From Verpa conica (lineage: Eukaryota > Ascomycota > Pezizomycetes > Pezizales > Morchellaceae): a stretch of 64,000 nt of DNA. The number at the start of each line of letters is the position of its first letter. The stretch's first letter is position 1. The translations under genes and the position numbers were made by a program. The notes beneath the pieces were generated by a model. That model made no database searches. It saw only the letters and a program-made list of their open reading frames with translations, and was not told where the DNA came from. The stretch is taken from contig JAUFSD010000006.1 of assembly GCA_033030425.1 (NCBI GenBank), positions 1,488,001-1,552,000 of the forward strand, given 5' to 3'. Shown piece by piece: positions 1 to 10,465 of the stretch.

Positions 1-110
1 ATGTATCAGTATAATAGTGAGGCTAGAGAAGATGTTGTTGTAAGTATAAGCCAGAATTAAGTAAAATAAAGGAAATACTAACTAGTACAGTGTACGGTTA
101 CCTTTCTCAT

Positions 111-726
111 TGTTATTTTTTTCGAGATTCTCAGTCTGTCTTTCCTTGATTGTATAACATTTTATCTCCATTTGCTACATTTCATTACGACGGCAGAGCT
201 GATTGTTTTCTCGATACATTTTTACATTTATTACATTTTTACATAACTACTAATGTTTATCGAAAGGTCGCATACCTTATTACTCACATTTATTGCGCCA
301 TTGTTATGAGTCATATTTTGTTGCGCTCATTTATGTTTACTCAACACACCATTTCGCTTACAAGCATTGTATTACTCATTTCTTTTGGTTACCTTTACTT
401 TGTTACGGTTTTCAGGGTCAAACGGCGTTCCCATCTCAGTTTTCACATAGTTATCTCGGTTGGAGGATAAAGGACTTTTCTGTATAAATAGCGGGCCGTT
501 CTCCCTCTTTCTGGGACAGTAATTCTCTAGACATAGACAACAATCTACTACGCTATCTTGTTTGGTATTACATGCTCAGAATCCTCGCTTGCCTATTCTT
601 TATAGTAATAGTCTACTCTGTTGCTACCACCCATTCACTGGCTCTACGCTTCTTTCTGTGCATCATACCTGTAGAGTTATACTATTAGGACTCGCGTCCT
701 AAGCTGTTACTCCGCTATTCTTCACA
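111..726 (+). repeat. Solo LTR of the copia family (LTR-1)
   Basis: A 616-bp copy of the LTR seen four more times in this window. It begins TGTTATTTTTTTCGAG and ends CTATTCTTCACA, so it has the canonical TG...CA termini. The 5-bp flanks are CTCAT on the left and CTCAC on the right, a target-site duplication with one mismatch. That suggests a solo LTR left by intra-element recombination. The short reading frames inside it recur in every LTR copy and are not genes. The 110 bp to its left hold nothing I recognise. Confidence 0.85.
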
Positions 727-881
727 CTCACAGATACCAAAGTTCCATTATTTGCCAAATTAGTCACCTATCTGCAGTCGGGAAAAACATTAGATATAGC
801 TTTCAAGTATATCTATGAAACTGATATTGATCGTGGTATGTAAACCTTCTAAGTTGATACCCGTCAGTACTAATACTTTAT

Positions 882-1394
882 ATGGTGAACACAGCTTATG
901 CTTTTTCTTTGGCCATCAGCTTCTCACGGGATTTGGTTCCTAAGGAAGACAAGGCTTCTATATTTCAAACTCCCAAATCAAAACGCAAAGTACTGCTGGG
1001 TCCACTTACAGCATCTACCAGCCCAATCAAAACTATCAAACCAGATCCTGATAGTAGTATGACCTCACCCTTTTCTTCTCCGAACAGTATAAGGTCTAGC
1101 AGAAATCTGTTCAGCAGCTTCTGTAAAGTTATCCAGCTCTCTGAATTATTTAAAACGATAATTAACATATACATACAATCTATAGAGAATAAACAATCAG
1201 TTTCCAGTTCTGACGGAGATAGTGGTGGTATAGAAACACCATCTACTCCTGCCAACAGCCTCATTATACCAGCTACAGAGGCTTCTGGTAGCAACGATCA
1301 TGGGTTTGAAGAGATTGATATGTTGGAGACTTCCGAGGATGATGAAGATGAGTTGGGATTAGCAGACTCTACTTCAAAAAAAAAAGTATTATAA
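882..1394 (+). pseudogene. Acidic/serine-rich ORF at the Helitron 5' side
   Basis: A 170-codon frame just upstream of the Helitron Rep region. The product is serine-rich, with an acidic cluster near the C-terminus (TSEDDEDELG) and basic KSKRK and KKK patches. I see no recognised domain. Its position suggests it belongs to the Helitron, perhaps the N-terminal exon of the Rep protein or a captured fragment, but it could be chance coding capacity. The product was not recognised. Confidence 0.3.
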
Positions 1395-1424
1395 TACGAA
1401 GAAGGCAAAAGGAAAGGGCAAGGC

Positions 1425-4169
1425 TTGAAGATAGGGACAGAAATTGTATTTAGTTTTATATTTTGGGGTTTCTTTTTACTTTCCGGTGGAAATTATTGGT
1501 ATTCGTTGATAGCTAATCAGGGGAATTTTTTATGGTATTCAGGGTTTATAATGTCTTATCGATTCCGTTCCTATATTCCACAGTCAGATGCAAATCTTAT
1601 AAACAGATCCAGATCCAGTGCAAACGGCAACATACAAAACCATCACCTTATTCCAGTTGCTTCTAATATTGAAACTGAAGACACCAGAGCTTTATTCACC
1701 ACCTATTCTTTTATTCAGCATAACAATCAAAGCTCCCGAGGAATAGTCCAACCAAACCCATCACAGTTAGCTCCAGCAGAAGTAAATCATCTCTCTTTAC
1801 TGCCTTCTATTCCACCTCAATCAGTTCCTCAGAATGCTGTATATTCTCCTAGCCCGGCTTTTAAAAAAGTTCTTCAACTTTTTAGATCAACATACAATAA
1901 AGCTTTCCCCAGTACACCATGCTCTTTCTGTTCAATCCTACTGCTTCCATGTCATATACACTGGATCACTAAAAATGCCAGTCAATTGTACCCATTGACT
2001 GAAGTCTTTGGTATTCCTACTTCGGAGAGGTTAAAAGGTGACAGTATTCAGATTGCTGTTTGTATTCATTGCAAGACTAAGCCTAAAGAACCTCTATCAG
2101 CTGGTCCATGGCCTGAAGTATTATTAGTATTGGCTCAACGGTCTCGTGTCTTTCTTAGTCCAATTTCGCTACAAACAAACTTAGGAAAAACTGTCAGTCA
2201 TTCGGAGCATATAAACCCATATTCAACCTACAGAACAGTAACAGGTAATTCTTTTACTTACTATCCTTCTGTAAACCTCACTAATAGTATATTGCAGGCA
2301 AAATGAGCTTGTCTAAAAATCCCCGTGCTATTGCACTTTTTAGTGGCTGTATTCGAGCTTTTCTAGAGAGCTCTAGAAATGTATTTGATGGAGGACATGA
2401 TACTCACCAGCTAGAACTTTGCCGCAGCTGGCTTCTCCAGCACAATCCACTATTTCTCCGTTATGATGTCAGAACTGAACTTCAATTGCATTCTCTACCA
2501 ACCGCATCCCTTTCCATTCTAAGTAGTCAAGAAGAATCAAGACCATTGAACCGTCCAGATATTGTCCTAAATCCTTTCAATTACCCACCAGATACAACAA
2601 ATGAAGACCACTGCAACTTCCGCTTACCTGTTGGCTCTCTTCCAAATCAGTCATCTCCTAGTAGTCCTATTGGACTATCCCGCTCAGATCCTGCAATAGA
2701 ACCTCTATTGTTTCCAGTATTGTATCTTTAGGGCCATGGTCAGTGGACTCTACCAGCAAAGGAAGACAGAACACCTTACCACAACACCCATCTTGCTGAT
2801 GCAAAGCTGAAGCTTAACTCAGTAGTTTCTCACTTCCGTGATGATCACTATTGGCCAGCCTGGACATATATGGAGATTGAAGCCTCCCGTATTTTTCAAA
2901 ATAATATCCGTCTGACTAAAGGTCAAGCCCAACGCTCAGCTGATCAGAGATATACCATAAGTCAACTCCTACAACCAAGTCAGTATGGTCCATGGTCAAT
3001 AGTCAACGAAGAATTGACAACAACTGTTCCCAAGTTTATACGTACTGGTGATTCTTTCTTCATTGGAGCAGAAGCAAAGGTTCGCTGCATGCTTCAAACC
3101 TTTGGAATCCCTACTCTTTTTGTTATCACAATCTTCTCAGAACGCTGGTCTCAATATCAACAGATTCTACTCCAGTCGGGTAATCACGATACACTTCCGT
3201 CAAACCGTCCATGGTGCTGTTCAGTACTATTATGAAAGATGGCATTGGGTAAAGACAGCATACTTTAGAGAGCATAAGGTTTCTGGTTTTGGTCAGTTGC
3301 GGGAGTTGGTGGAGCGCCATGAATTCCAGTTAAGAGGTGCAATCCATACTCACTCACTTTTATGGACGGAGAAGACTCAACAGGAGTTGATTGAACTCAA
3401 CTTTATCCATGCTGATATCCCTGATGCTGTACTGGAACCTGAACTATATCAGCTAGTACTCCATCACCAGATTTACTGTTGTGACATCAGGCTTTGTGGT
3501 AGAGATAATATAATGACAGGTCCTTGCCGTAAAGGCTTTCCTGCAGAACTTTCATCAGTAACCTATCAAAAGCATGGAGAGATCAGATATACCTACCGCA
3601 GGTTGACAGAAGCAGACCGTTATGTTGTTCCTTATTCACCCCAGCTCCTACTACTCTGGCAAGCTCATTGCAACATACAATACTGCACTTCAGGTGGTTT
3701 GGCAAAGTATATTTCAAAATACGTCACCAAAGCTGAACCTAAATCTCTGGTCAATATTCAGAGCAACGATCATACATTGTCTCATTTACTATCCCGTAGA
3801 ATGGGCTCTATGGAATGTATGGTTTTACTCCTTAGCTTCCCTATTTTTCAAATATCAAGCGGTTGCATCTACCTTCCAACTTCTACTCCAACAGAACGCA
3901 TCTCAGTAGTCAAACCTGCTTGGCTACTAGAACAAGAAGAGGATGGGGACTCATCTTATTATCCAGATACTATTGATAAGTACTTTGCAAGACCTTCTTG
4001 CTACCCTTTCAAATCATTAACCTACTTCAAATATCATTCCCAGTATAAGATAGAACGTCATCAACGCAGGAGCAAAACTAAATTCTGGAAAGATAATACT
4101 GGCAGCTTTGTCTATGCCCGTCAAAAGGTTATTCTTTTCTCTACCTGCTCATTACTGGTCCAATACTAA
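1425..4169 (+). pseudogene. Helitron Rep (HUH endonuclease) pseudogene
   Basis: The Rep portion is split over overlapping frames. The first frame ends at 2306 and the next starts at 2303. The second is interrupted by TAG at 2729-2731, after which the same frame continues to about 3210. The reading then shifts to the frame ending at 4169. Conserved blocks appear in family order: paired-cysteine N-terminal region, the SxNPRAIALFSG segment, FVITIFSERW, YYYERWHW, the HxH metal-binding motif, the CGRDN/GPCRKGFP segment and the Y2 motif. In intact Helitrons this protein nicks and joins DNA during rolling-circle transposition. Several independent breaks make it a pseudogene rather than a spliced gene. 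Confidence 0.7.
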
Positions 4170-4411
4170 TATTCTCATAGCCAATATTAATCAGAACTGC
4201 CTACCGAAGACTTGCAGATGGTGAATCTTTTTTCTTCTGCAAGCTTCTCAAGCTTGATTCTTGGAGATCAGATGATGAGGTTGTAGGCCACGGGCAATAC
4301 AGTTCCTATAAAGAGCATTTATTAGCCAGGCACCCTAGACTTTATCACCAACTCCTTTCAACATACAAGCAAGAAGTTCAACTCACCCGCCTTCACCTAC
4401 CAGATATCTAT

Positions 4412-4830
4412 TTGGAACTTGTCGATACTATAACAGCAACAATAAGCCAGTCAGTTAAAGCTATTATTGATAAACAACTCCTAGAGTTGCAACATCTACC
4501 TCCTCCCGCCCTCAATCAAGCTATTGTTTTTGATCTCCAGCCTGAACAGTACCAAGCCTACAGCAAAATAACCCAAGCTATTACTGGAACCCACCCTACA
4601 AGCCCAAGTGTTAAGCTTTTTATCACTGGCCCTGCTGGTACAGGGAAATCATACCTGTTGCGTGCCCTTCAACAATGGTTCACAAGTCAACACCTCTCAT
4701 ATCTCCTTCTTGCACCCACCGGTATTGCTGCAAACAATATTAATGGTCAAACAATTCATTCTGCATTGCATATTGGTGGGTCTGACGGTGGTGGCTTCAA
4801 GATAAGTGTATTTCAGTCACCTGAAAGAAC
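4412..4830 (+). pseudogene. Truncated Pif1-like helicase of the Helitron
   Basis: This is the N-terminal part of a Pif1-family superfamily-1 helicase. The Walker A P-loop GPAGTGKSYLL is followed by the LLLAPTGIAANNI and GQTIHSAL motifs (motif Ia region). The frame starts inside the Helitron reading region and is cut after about 140 codons at the LTR boundary at 4831. All later helicase motifs (II-VI) are absent, and I do not find the missing half on the far side of the LTR/copia block. Confidence 0.7.
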
Positions 4831-5433
4831 TGTGAAGAATAGCGGAGTAACAGCTTAGGACGCAAGTCCTAATGGTATAACTTTACAGGTACGATGCACA
4901 GAAAGAAGCGTAAAGCCAGTGAATGGGTGGTAGCAACAGAGTAGACTATTACTATAAAGAACAGGCAAGCGAGGATTCTGAGCATGTAAACAAGATAGCG
5001 TAGTAGATTGTTGTCTATGTCTAGAGAATTACTGTCCCAGAAAGAGGGAGAACGGCCCGCTATTTATACAGAAAAGTCCTTTATCCTCCAACCGAGATAA
5101 CTATGTAAAAACCGAGGTGGGAACGCCGTTTGACCCTGAAAACCGTAACAAAGTAAAGGTAACCAAAAGAAATGAGTAATACAATGCCTGTAAGCGAAAT
5201 GGTGTGTTGAGTAAACATAAATGAGCGCAACAAAATATGACTCATAACAAATGGCGCAATACATGTGAGTAATAAGGTATGCGACCTTTCGATAAACATT
5301 AGTAGTTATGTAATAAATGTAAAAATGTATCAAGAAAACAATCAGAACTGTCGTCGTAATGAAATGTAGCAAATGGAGAAAAAAATGTTATACAAACAAG
5401 GAAAGACAGACTGAGAATGTCAAAAAAATAACA
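4831..5433 (-). repeat. Full-length copia-family LTR (LTR-2), fused to LTR-3
   Basis: A minus-strand copy of the LTR, about 603 bp. Read on the plus strand it runs from TGTGAAGAATAGCGG to AAAAAAATAACA. It lacks a short TACCAA segment found near 10628 in the 5' LTR. It abuts the truncated LTR 5434-5875 with no spacer. Left flank AGAAC and right flank ATACC do not match, so no target duplication is visible. Confidence 0.85.
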
Positions 5434-5875
5434 ATACCAAACAAGATAGCATAGTAGATTGGTGTCTATGTCTAGAGAATTACTATCCCAGAGAGAGGGA
5501 GAACGGCCCGCTATTTATACAAAAAAGTCCTTTATCCTCCGACCGAGATAACTATGTAAAAACCGAGGTGGGAACGCCGTTTAACCCTAAAAACCGTAAC
5601 AAAGTAAAGGTAACCAAAAGAAATGAGTAATACAATGCTTGTAAGCGAAATGGTGTGTTGAGTAAACATAAATGAGCGCAACAAAATATGACTCATAACA
5701 AATGGCGCAATACATGTGAGTAATAAGGTATGCAACCTCTCGATAAACATTAGTAGTTATGTAAAAATGTAATAAAATAAAACAATCAGAACTGTCGTCG
5801 TAATGAAATGTAGCAAGTAAAGATAAAATGTTATACAAACAAGGAAAGACAGACTGAGAATCTGAAAAAATAACA
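5434..5875 (-). repeat. Truncated 3' LTR of the copia element (LTR-3)
   Basis: This is the 3' LTR of the copia element at 5883-10310, starting (minus strand) at 5875 directly after the polypurine tract. Only about 442 bp remain. The last roughly 157 bp, equivalent to 10466-10622 of the 5' LTR, are missing and replaced by the start of LTR-2. Differences from the 5' LTR are mostly transitions (for example near 5580-5590), consistent with age or cytosine deamination. Confidence 0.8.
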
Positions 5876-5888
5876 CCCCTTCTCACTT
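5876..5888 (-). other. Polypurine tract of the copia element
   Basis: On the minus strand the purine run AAGTGAGAAGGGG lies immediately upstream of the 3' LTR start TGTT. It overlaps the Gag-Pol stop codon TGA (5885-5883). This is the expected position of the plus-strand primer for reverse transcription. Confidence 0.75.
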
Positions 5889-8800
5889 TGTAGTCTCGTT
5901 AAAAATGTAACTACATAAGTGGTCGTGTGTCTGTCGTGGTAAACCCTTGGTGCAAATGTCTGCAAAGTTATCCGCAGAGGCAACATGTAATAGATTGATC
6001 GTTCCGTCTTCGACGAGTTCTCGGACGAAATGGTAGGAGATGTCTATGTGTTTGGATCTATCGTTTAGCTTAGGGTTGCGGGCGATATCGTCAGCGGAGT
6101 TGCTATCACAGAGAAGAGCGTGAGGAGTCTGGGTCTTTAACAACTCGTTGATGGCACGAGTCAACCATAGATAGTGTTTTGCCGTCATAGCCAGTGCCAT
6201 GTATTCAGCCTCACAGGTAGAGGTGGCAACTGATTTTTGCTTTCGGGAACACCAGGATATGGTCGATTGGCCGAGTTGAAAGAGATAGCCAGAGAAGCTT
6301 CTTCTTGTATCGAGACAGTTTCCGTGAGATGCGTCAGTGTAAGCCGATAGAGGTAAAGAGGTGCCGGTAGGATAAAGTAACTTCCGGTTCTTTGTGCCTT
6401 TGAGGTAACGGAGTACACGCTTTGCAGCGTTGAGATGTACTTTTGTTGGGTCCGAACAGAATTGAGATAGGTGAGTTATTGTGTATGCAAGGTCGGGCCT
6501 AGTCGCAGTGACGAGATACATAAGAGAGCCTATTATCTGTCTGTACTCAGTTGCATTGACCCGTTCGTCATTATCACAAGCCTTCATCAGACGATGGTTA
6601 GGGTCGATGGGCGTGGTGACTGGGTTGCAATCTGACATTGAGAAGCGTGATAGGATCTTATCGATAAATGCAGTTTGCAATAGGGATATTCCGTCCTTGT
6701 TGTACTCGATTTGGATGCCGAGGAGATAGTTTAGAGAGCCCATGTCATTGACTTTGAATTCCGACTTCATAAGTTGTACGGACTGCTCGACTAGGTCGTT
6801 ATCGGGTCCAAAGAGAGTAATGTCGTCCACATAGATGGCCAGGAATATTTCACCAGAGCTGTGGGTTAGAACACATGGATCAAAAGCAGATGAAGAGAAT
6901 CCATAAGGTTGGAGGTAGGTAACCAGCCTGCCGTACCATTCCCGTGGGGATTGCTTCAAACCATAAATACACCGTTTTAGTCTTGCAACTTTGTTGTCTG
7001 ACCTGCTGCCTTCAGGTAGTTGCATGTAAATCTCCTTGTTCAAAATTCCGTAAAGAAACGCCGTTTTAACATCCAGTTGACGGACTCGCCAGCCTTTTAT
7101 GGCGGTGATGGCAAGTAGGAGCCGTAGGGAGTTGAAGCGAACAACGGGAGAGAAGACTTCGTCGTAGTCAAGGCCATGTTCTTGTGAAAACTCTTTTGCG
7201 ACTAGTCTAGCCTTGTATCGTTCAACTTGTCCGTTGGCATCACCTTTTACCTTGAATACCCACTTGGAGTCCACGATGTTTCGTTGTGGTGGTTTATCAA
7301 CCACGTCCCATACTTCATTCTCTTTAAGTGAATCAAGTTCTTCGTTCATGGCCAGAGTCCATTTATCCGAGTCGGCTGAGTTAACTGCTTGTCGGTAGGT
7401 CTTAGGCTCATTAACTTCGAGAACTGACACCAGAATGGTATCTTCCGATGGTGTGTCTTCAATCATTAGAGGTTCAGCGTCAGGTAGAGTGGACCCATGT
7501 TCCGAAGATGCAGGAGGAGGAGTAGGTACTCGAGGTACTATCCACCATTCTCTTGGAGAGTGTATCTCTCTGCTGTAGCGTGTTCTGGGTGCTTGAAATG
7601 AAGAGTGGAAGGAAGGTAGGGATTCATCGAGGGGTAACTGTGGATGGTGTGATGCTTCTGACATAGGATCTGACTGTGCCGCTTGTGAAAGTCGAAGTGA
7701 GCCGACTAACGAGTCAAGGTCCATTGCGGAAGGTGTTGGTGAGGGTGGGATGTTATTTGGATTGACATATAGGTTATCATTGTTGGAAGATTGAATTGAA
7801 GGAGTTGGCTTTTGAAATTCCCAATATTGAGGTGCTAGGAAGCCCTCACGTTTTTCTTGTTCGTACGCTTGCTGAAAGAGAGTGGTGACCTTAGGATGCC
7901 CTTGATGAAACCAGGTGTTTGCAGTTTCAGGGTTGCGATCCATCCAGTTGAACCACATCTTGTCAGTTGGAAACCCTTCAGTCTCTGTATAGGAGATAGA
8001 TGTGTTGGGCGATTTCCGTACAACGTGTTTGATGGGGGTTATGCTCGTTAATTGAGCCCCTTCTGGCTTCAGAGGAGGGAAAAAGACGTCGCCTGTTATG
8101 ACTGACTTCTTTTCCTCTGGTAGGAACACTGGGTAGTGATGGTTGACATTGGTGTATCTGGTAAAAATGCCTCTAGTTGCCCTAGGAGAGAGTTTGCTGC
8201 CAGCTGAGCGTTTATTCTCAGGTATGTGCACATAGCATTCTCTACCAAAGGGTTGGAGGTGATGAATTGTTGGTTTTATATCGTGAAAGCACTCATAGGG
8301 AGTCTGATTCTTGACACTTGAGTGTGGTTGACGGTTTTTGATGTAAATGAAGGTGGCGACAGCATCGGCCCATAATTGTTTGTCTCCGAGGGGGAGTATC
8401 ATGGCTCTCACAGCTTCACCAATGGTTCTGTTCAGTCGTTCAGCAACACCATTTGACTCGGGGGAGTATGGTGGAGTTAATTCGTGCACGATCCCTTTGT
8501 TTGCAAAGAAGGTCAACAGGGTGTTGTTGACATACTCTCCTCCGTTGTCAGTCCTAAACCTTTTGACAGGGAGACTGTACTGGAGTTCAACTTCCTTGAC
8601 AAAATCTTCAATAGCTTTCGCCGTATCTGACTTCTTCTTTAGGAACCGAACCCAGGAGACTCTGGTCTTGTCATCGATAAAGGTGATGTAGTAGAGGGAG
8701 TTTCCGTAGCTAGGTACTGGGAAGGGGCCGCATAGGTCAGAATGTATTAGTTCCAACTTCTGGGTAGCTCGTGTATTGGAAGATTTTGGTTTGCTGTGTG

Positions 8801-10310
8801 TGAACTTCGAGAGTGAACATTGGGGGCAGTGAAAGTTTGTTGGTGCCTGTGGTATGACTGAAGCGTCACTGTAAAGTTCCTTAGCCTTTTCAATAGAGCT
8901 TGGGGCTAGGTGTCCTAAAGCAGAGTGCCAAAAGTCAAATGTGAGGAATGCTGCGTCGTTTATTTCGGGTATTTTAAAAAGTTTTCCGTCAAAGACTGCT
9001 TCGAAAAGAATTTTATTATGCTTAACAATTGAAATCAGATCCCCTTTACCGACCATGGTATATCCTTTTTCCTTAATTTTCCTCCAAGAAAGTAACGGTC
9101 GCTCTAGTTCAGGTACAAATAAAACATCATGAACACGAAAAGAAGAAATAGTCCCATCATTTAACACGGAGTCCATCACCACAGTGCCTTTTCCCTTTAT
9201 CGCCATTGAAGCCTTTGAAGAGGACTTCACAAATCCGGAACATGTCTGGAGAGACTCGAACCGTTCTGCGAGGGGGCACATATGAGAGGTTGCTCCAGTG
9301 TCAAAGTAAAATAGGGAGTTTCTTCTTACCGAGTCAGAGTCTTTCCCCGTTGTGACCAGTGCCTTTTCCGATTTCCCTTTCTTGTTCTTTTTCCTTTCAG
9401 CTTGCATTGCCTTCAGCTTGTAGCAGGCTTCCCATTTGTGTTGTCTGTCCTTTAGGGGCGCATCTTTACGATGTGCATTGCACCAGGAACAAGTTTCAAC
9501 ATCAGTTTTGGGTGGTGGAGCCGTGGTGACAGGCTTTTTGTAGGTCTTTTGTTTTTGTTTTGCCGCAAAGAGGGCTTGCTGATCAGGAAGGGAGGAGGTG
9601 TCTTGATGGCTGAGTTCGAGGAGGCGTTGTTTGACATCCGAAAAGGTGAGGTCGTCTTTTGTAGACAGATTGTCCACGACATTTGAATGGTGCTTAACAA
9701 TGAAGCCAAGCAGGAAGTCTCGTTTCGCCTTGTCTTGTTCCAGGAACTTTGCAAACAGTACTCGATAGTCGTCTTTGGAGCTTTTGGCCATTTTATAGAG
9801 CCTTAGCCACTCGGTTTCGAACAATGAGATGAACTGTGAAATAGGTAGGGAAGGGTCGTAGGTAACTGAAAGATTTGTGAGGTTCATGATCTGAGAGACC
9901 ATGGCATAAGCAGTGTCACGATAGAATTCTGCTCTCAGGTAAGTCCACATTTTGTGGGGATGTTCCAGTTTGATTATTTTCTCCAAAAGATTGGTTGAAA
10001 CAACTTGAATGAAGACCGCTGAGGCTTGGTTGCATAGAGAATTGTATGCTGCTTTCTCTTTTACACTTGAACCAGTTGGAGGTTCAGCTCCATCCACCAC
10101 GATTTCATAGACCTTCATCCCTTTCAGGATGATTTTCATCACGGCTGCCCATGTGTTGTAGTTGTGTTGACCCTCGAGAGGGCGCACATTGTCAAGTTTG
10201 ATAGTGATAGGTTTGTCATTGCTGATGCAAGCCGAGAAGGTGGTATTTAGTTCCTCAACTGTCTCCACAATCGGGTCTTGAGTGCCAGAGGGTTCACCGC
10301 TGTTTGACAT
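5883..10310 (-). CDS. Copia Gag-Pol polyprotein
   Basis: An intact 1475-aa polyprotein. The N-terminal Gag contains a UBN2/copia-type region and an atypical zinc knuckle (C274, C277, H291, C296, with a long C-to-H spacing). The aspartic protease has DTGA at 337-340. Integrase shows an H-H-C-C zinc module (GHLAP...HCPQC) and a catalytic core with HSDLCGPF, RTDNGGEY and SPESNGVAERLNR. Reverse transcriptase carries AFLYG and the catalytic YVDD at 1160-1163. RNase H shows YTDASHG, TCEAEYMAL and HIDISYHF. The frame is a single fusion of Gag and Pol, as usual in copia elements. The first ATG lies 155 bp downstream of the 5' LTR. In the cell the products would form a virus-like particle, reverse-transcribe the RNA and integrate the cDNA. 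Confidence 0.95.
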   Translation of the reverse strand: MSNSGEPSGTQDPIVETVEELNTTFSACISNDKPITIKLDNVRPLEGQHNYNTWAAVMKIILKGMKVYEIVVDGAEPPTGSSVKEKAAYNSLCNQASAVFIQVVSTNLLEKIIKLEHPHKMWTYLRAEFYRDTAYAMVSQIMNLTNLSVTYDPSLPISQFISLFETEWLRLYKMAKSSKDDYRVLFAKFLEQDKAKRDFLLGFIVKHHSNVVDNLSTKDDLTFSDVKQRLLELSHQDTSSLPDQQALFAAKQKQKTYKKPVTTAPPPKTDVETCSWCNAHRKDAPLKDRQHKWEACYKLKAMQAERKKNKKGKSEKALVTTGKDSDSVRRNSLFYFDTGATSHMCPLAERFESLQTCSGFVKSSSKASMAIKGKGTVVMDSVLNDGTISSFRVHDVLFVPELERPLLSWRKIKEKGYTMVGKGDLISIVKHNKILFEAVFDGKLFKIPEINDAAFLTFDFWHSALGHLAPSSIEKAKELYSDASVIPQAPTNFHCPQCSLSKFTHSKPKSSNTRATQKLELIHSDLCGPFPVPSYGNSLYYITFIDDKTRVSWVRFLKKKSDTAKAIEDFVKEVELQYSLPVKRFRTDNGGEYVNNTLLTFFANKGIVHELTPPYSPESNGVAERLNRTIGEAVRAMILPLGDKQLWADAVATFIYIKNRQPHSSVKNQTPYECFHDIKPTIHHLQPFGRECYVHIPENKRSAGSKLSPRATRGIFTRYTNVNHHYPVFLPEEKKSVITGDVFFPPLKPEGAQLTSITPIKHVVRKSPNTSISYTETEGFPTDKMWFNWMDRNPETANTWFHQGHPKVTTLFQQAYEQEKREGFLAPQYWEFQKPTPSIQSSNNDNLYVNPNNIPPSPTPSAMDLDSLVGSLRLSQAAQSDPMSEASHHPQLPLDESLPSFHSSFQAPRTRYSREIHSPREWWIVPRVPTPPPASSEHGSTLPDAEPLMIEDTPSEDTILVSVLEVNEPKTYRQAVNSADSDKWTLAMNEELDSLKENEVWDVVDKPPQRNIVDSKWVFKVKGDANGQVERYKARLVAKEFSQEHGLDYDEVFSPVVRFNSLRLLLAITAIKGWRVRQLDVKTAFLYGILNKEIYMQLPEGSRSDNKVARLKRCIYGLKQSPREWYGRLVTYLQPYGFSSSAFDPCVLTHSSGEIFLAIYVDDITLFGPDNDLVEQSVQLMKSEFKVNDMGSLNYLLGIQIEYNKDGISLLQTAFIDKILSRFSMSDCNPVTTPIDPNHRLMKACDNDERVNATEYRQIIGSLMYLVTATRPDLAYTITHLSQFCSDPTKVHLNAAKRVLRYLKGTKNRKLLYPTGTSLPLSAYTDASHGNCLDTRRSFSGYLFQLGQSTISWCSRKQKSVATSTCEAEYMALAMTAKHYLWLTRAINELLKTQTPHALLCDSNSADDIARNPKLNDRSKHIDISYHFVRELVEDGTINLLHVASADNFADICTKGLPRQTHDHLCSYIFNETTK

Positions 10311-10447
10311 TTCGATGGGATGGTTGAGTGATAAAGCAAGGTAGGTGAGGAGGTCTAGTTCGGATAGAGTTGGAGAGGGTGAGTGAGAGGGAGAGGTGAC
10401 AGCAGAAGACGCCAGTGTTGTTGTGAGATTAGAGTTAGCTGTTGTGT

Positions 10448-10465
10448 GCAGCCGAGCTCATAACC
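10448..10465 (-). other. Primer-binding site, half-tRNA initiator-Met type
   Basis: Immediately after the 5' LTR (minus strand) comes GGTTATGAGCTCGGC. Its complement GAGCTCATAACC resembles the anticodon arm of eukaryotic initiator tRNA-Met (loop CUCAUAA), not its 3' acceptor end. This matches the mechanism known for Drosophila copia, in which the cleaved 5' half of initiator tRNA-Met primes minus-strand synthesis. Adjacency to the LTR is seen directly. Primer identity is inferred from the anticodon-loop match. Confidence 0.65.

Larger units (their letters stand above)
727..4830 (+). mobile_element. Degenerate, truncated Helitron (Rep/helicase)
   Basis: This is the coding part of a rolling-circle Helitron, read on the plus strand in several broken frames. 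Positions 1425-2306 carry a zinc-binding N-terminal region of the kind that precedes Helitron Rep (CSFC...CIHC pairs). Positions 2303-4169 cover the Helitron-like N domain, with the HUH motif HTH (in RGAIHTHSLLW, near 3340) and the two-tyrosine motif YISKYVTK (near 3710). Positions 4412-4830 encode the start of a Pif1-type helicase, with Walker A GPAGTGKS near 4630. There is an in-frame TAG at 2729-2731, a frameshift near 3210-3220 and further breaks after 4130. The helicase stops at 4830, exactly where an LTR begins. No Helitron termini (5' TC, 3' hairpin-CTRR) were located. The element is inactive as it stands. Confidence 0.75.

Noticed and set aside
150..487. Open frames of 64-132 codons recurring in each LTR (also near 5064-5886, 10705-11043 and 13288-13662)
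   Set aside because: They are the same LTR sequence read in two frames; the frames are not conserved in start or end and carry no domain.
6481..9754. Plus- and minus-strand frames inside the copia Gag-Pol region
   Set aside because: Shadows of the intact 1475-aa Gag-Pol frame.
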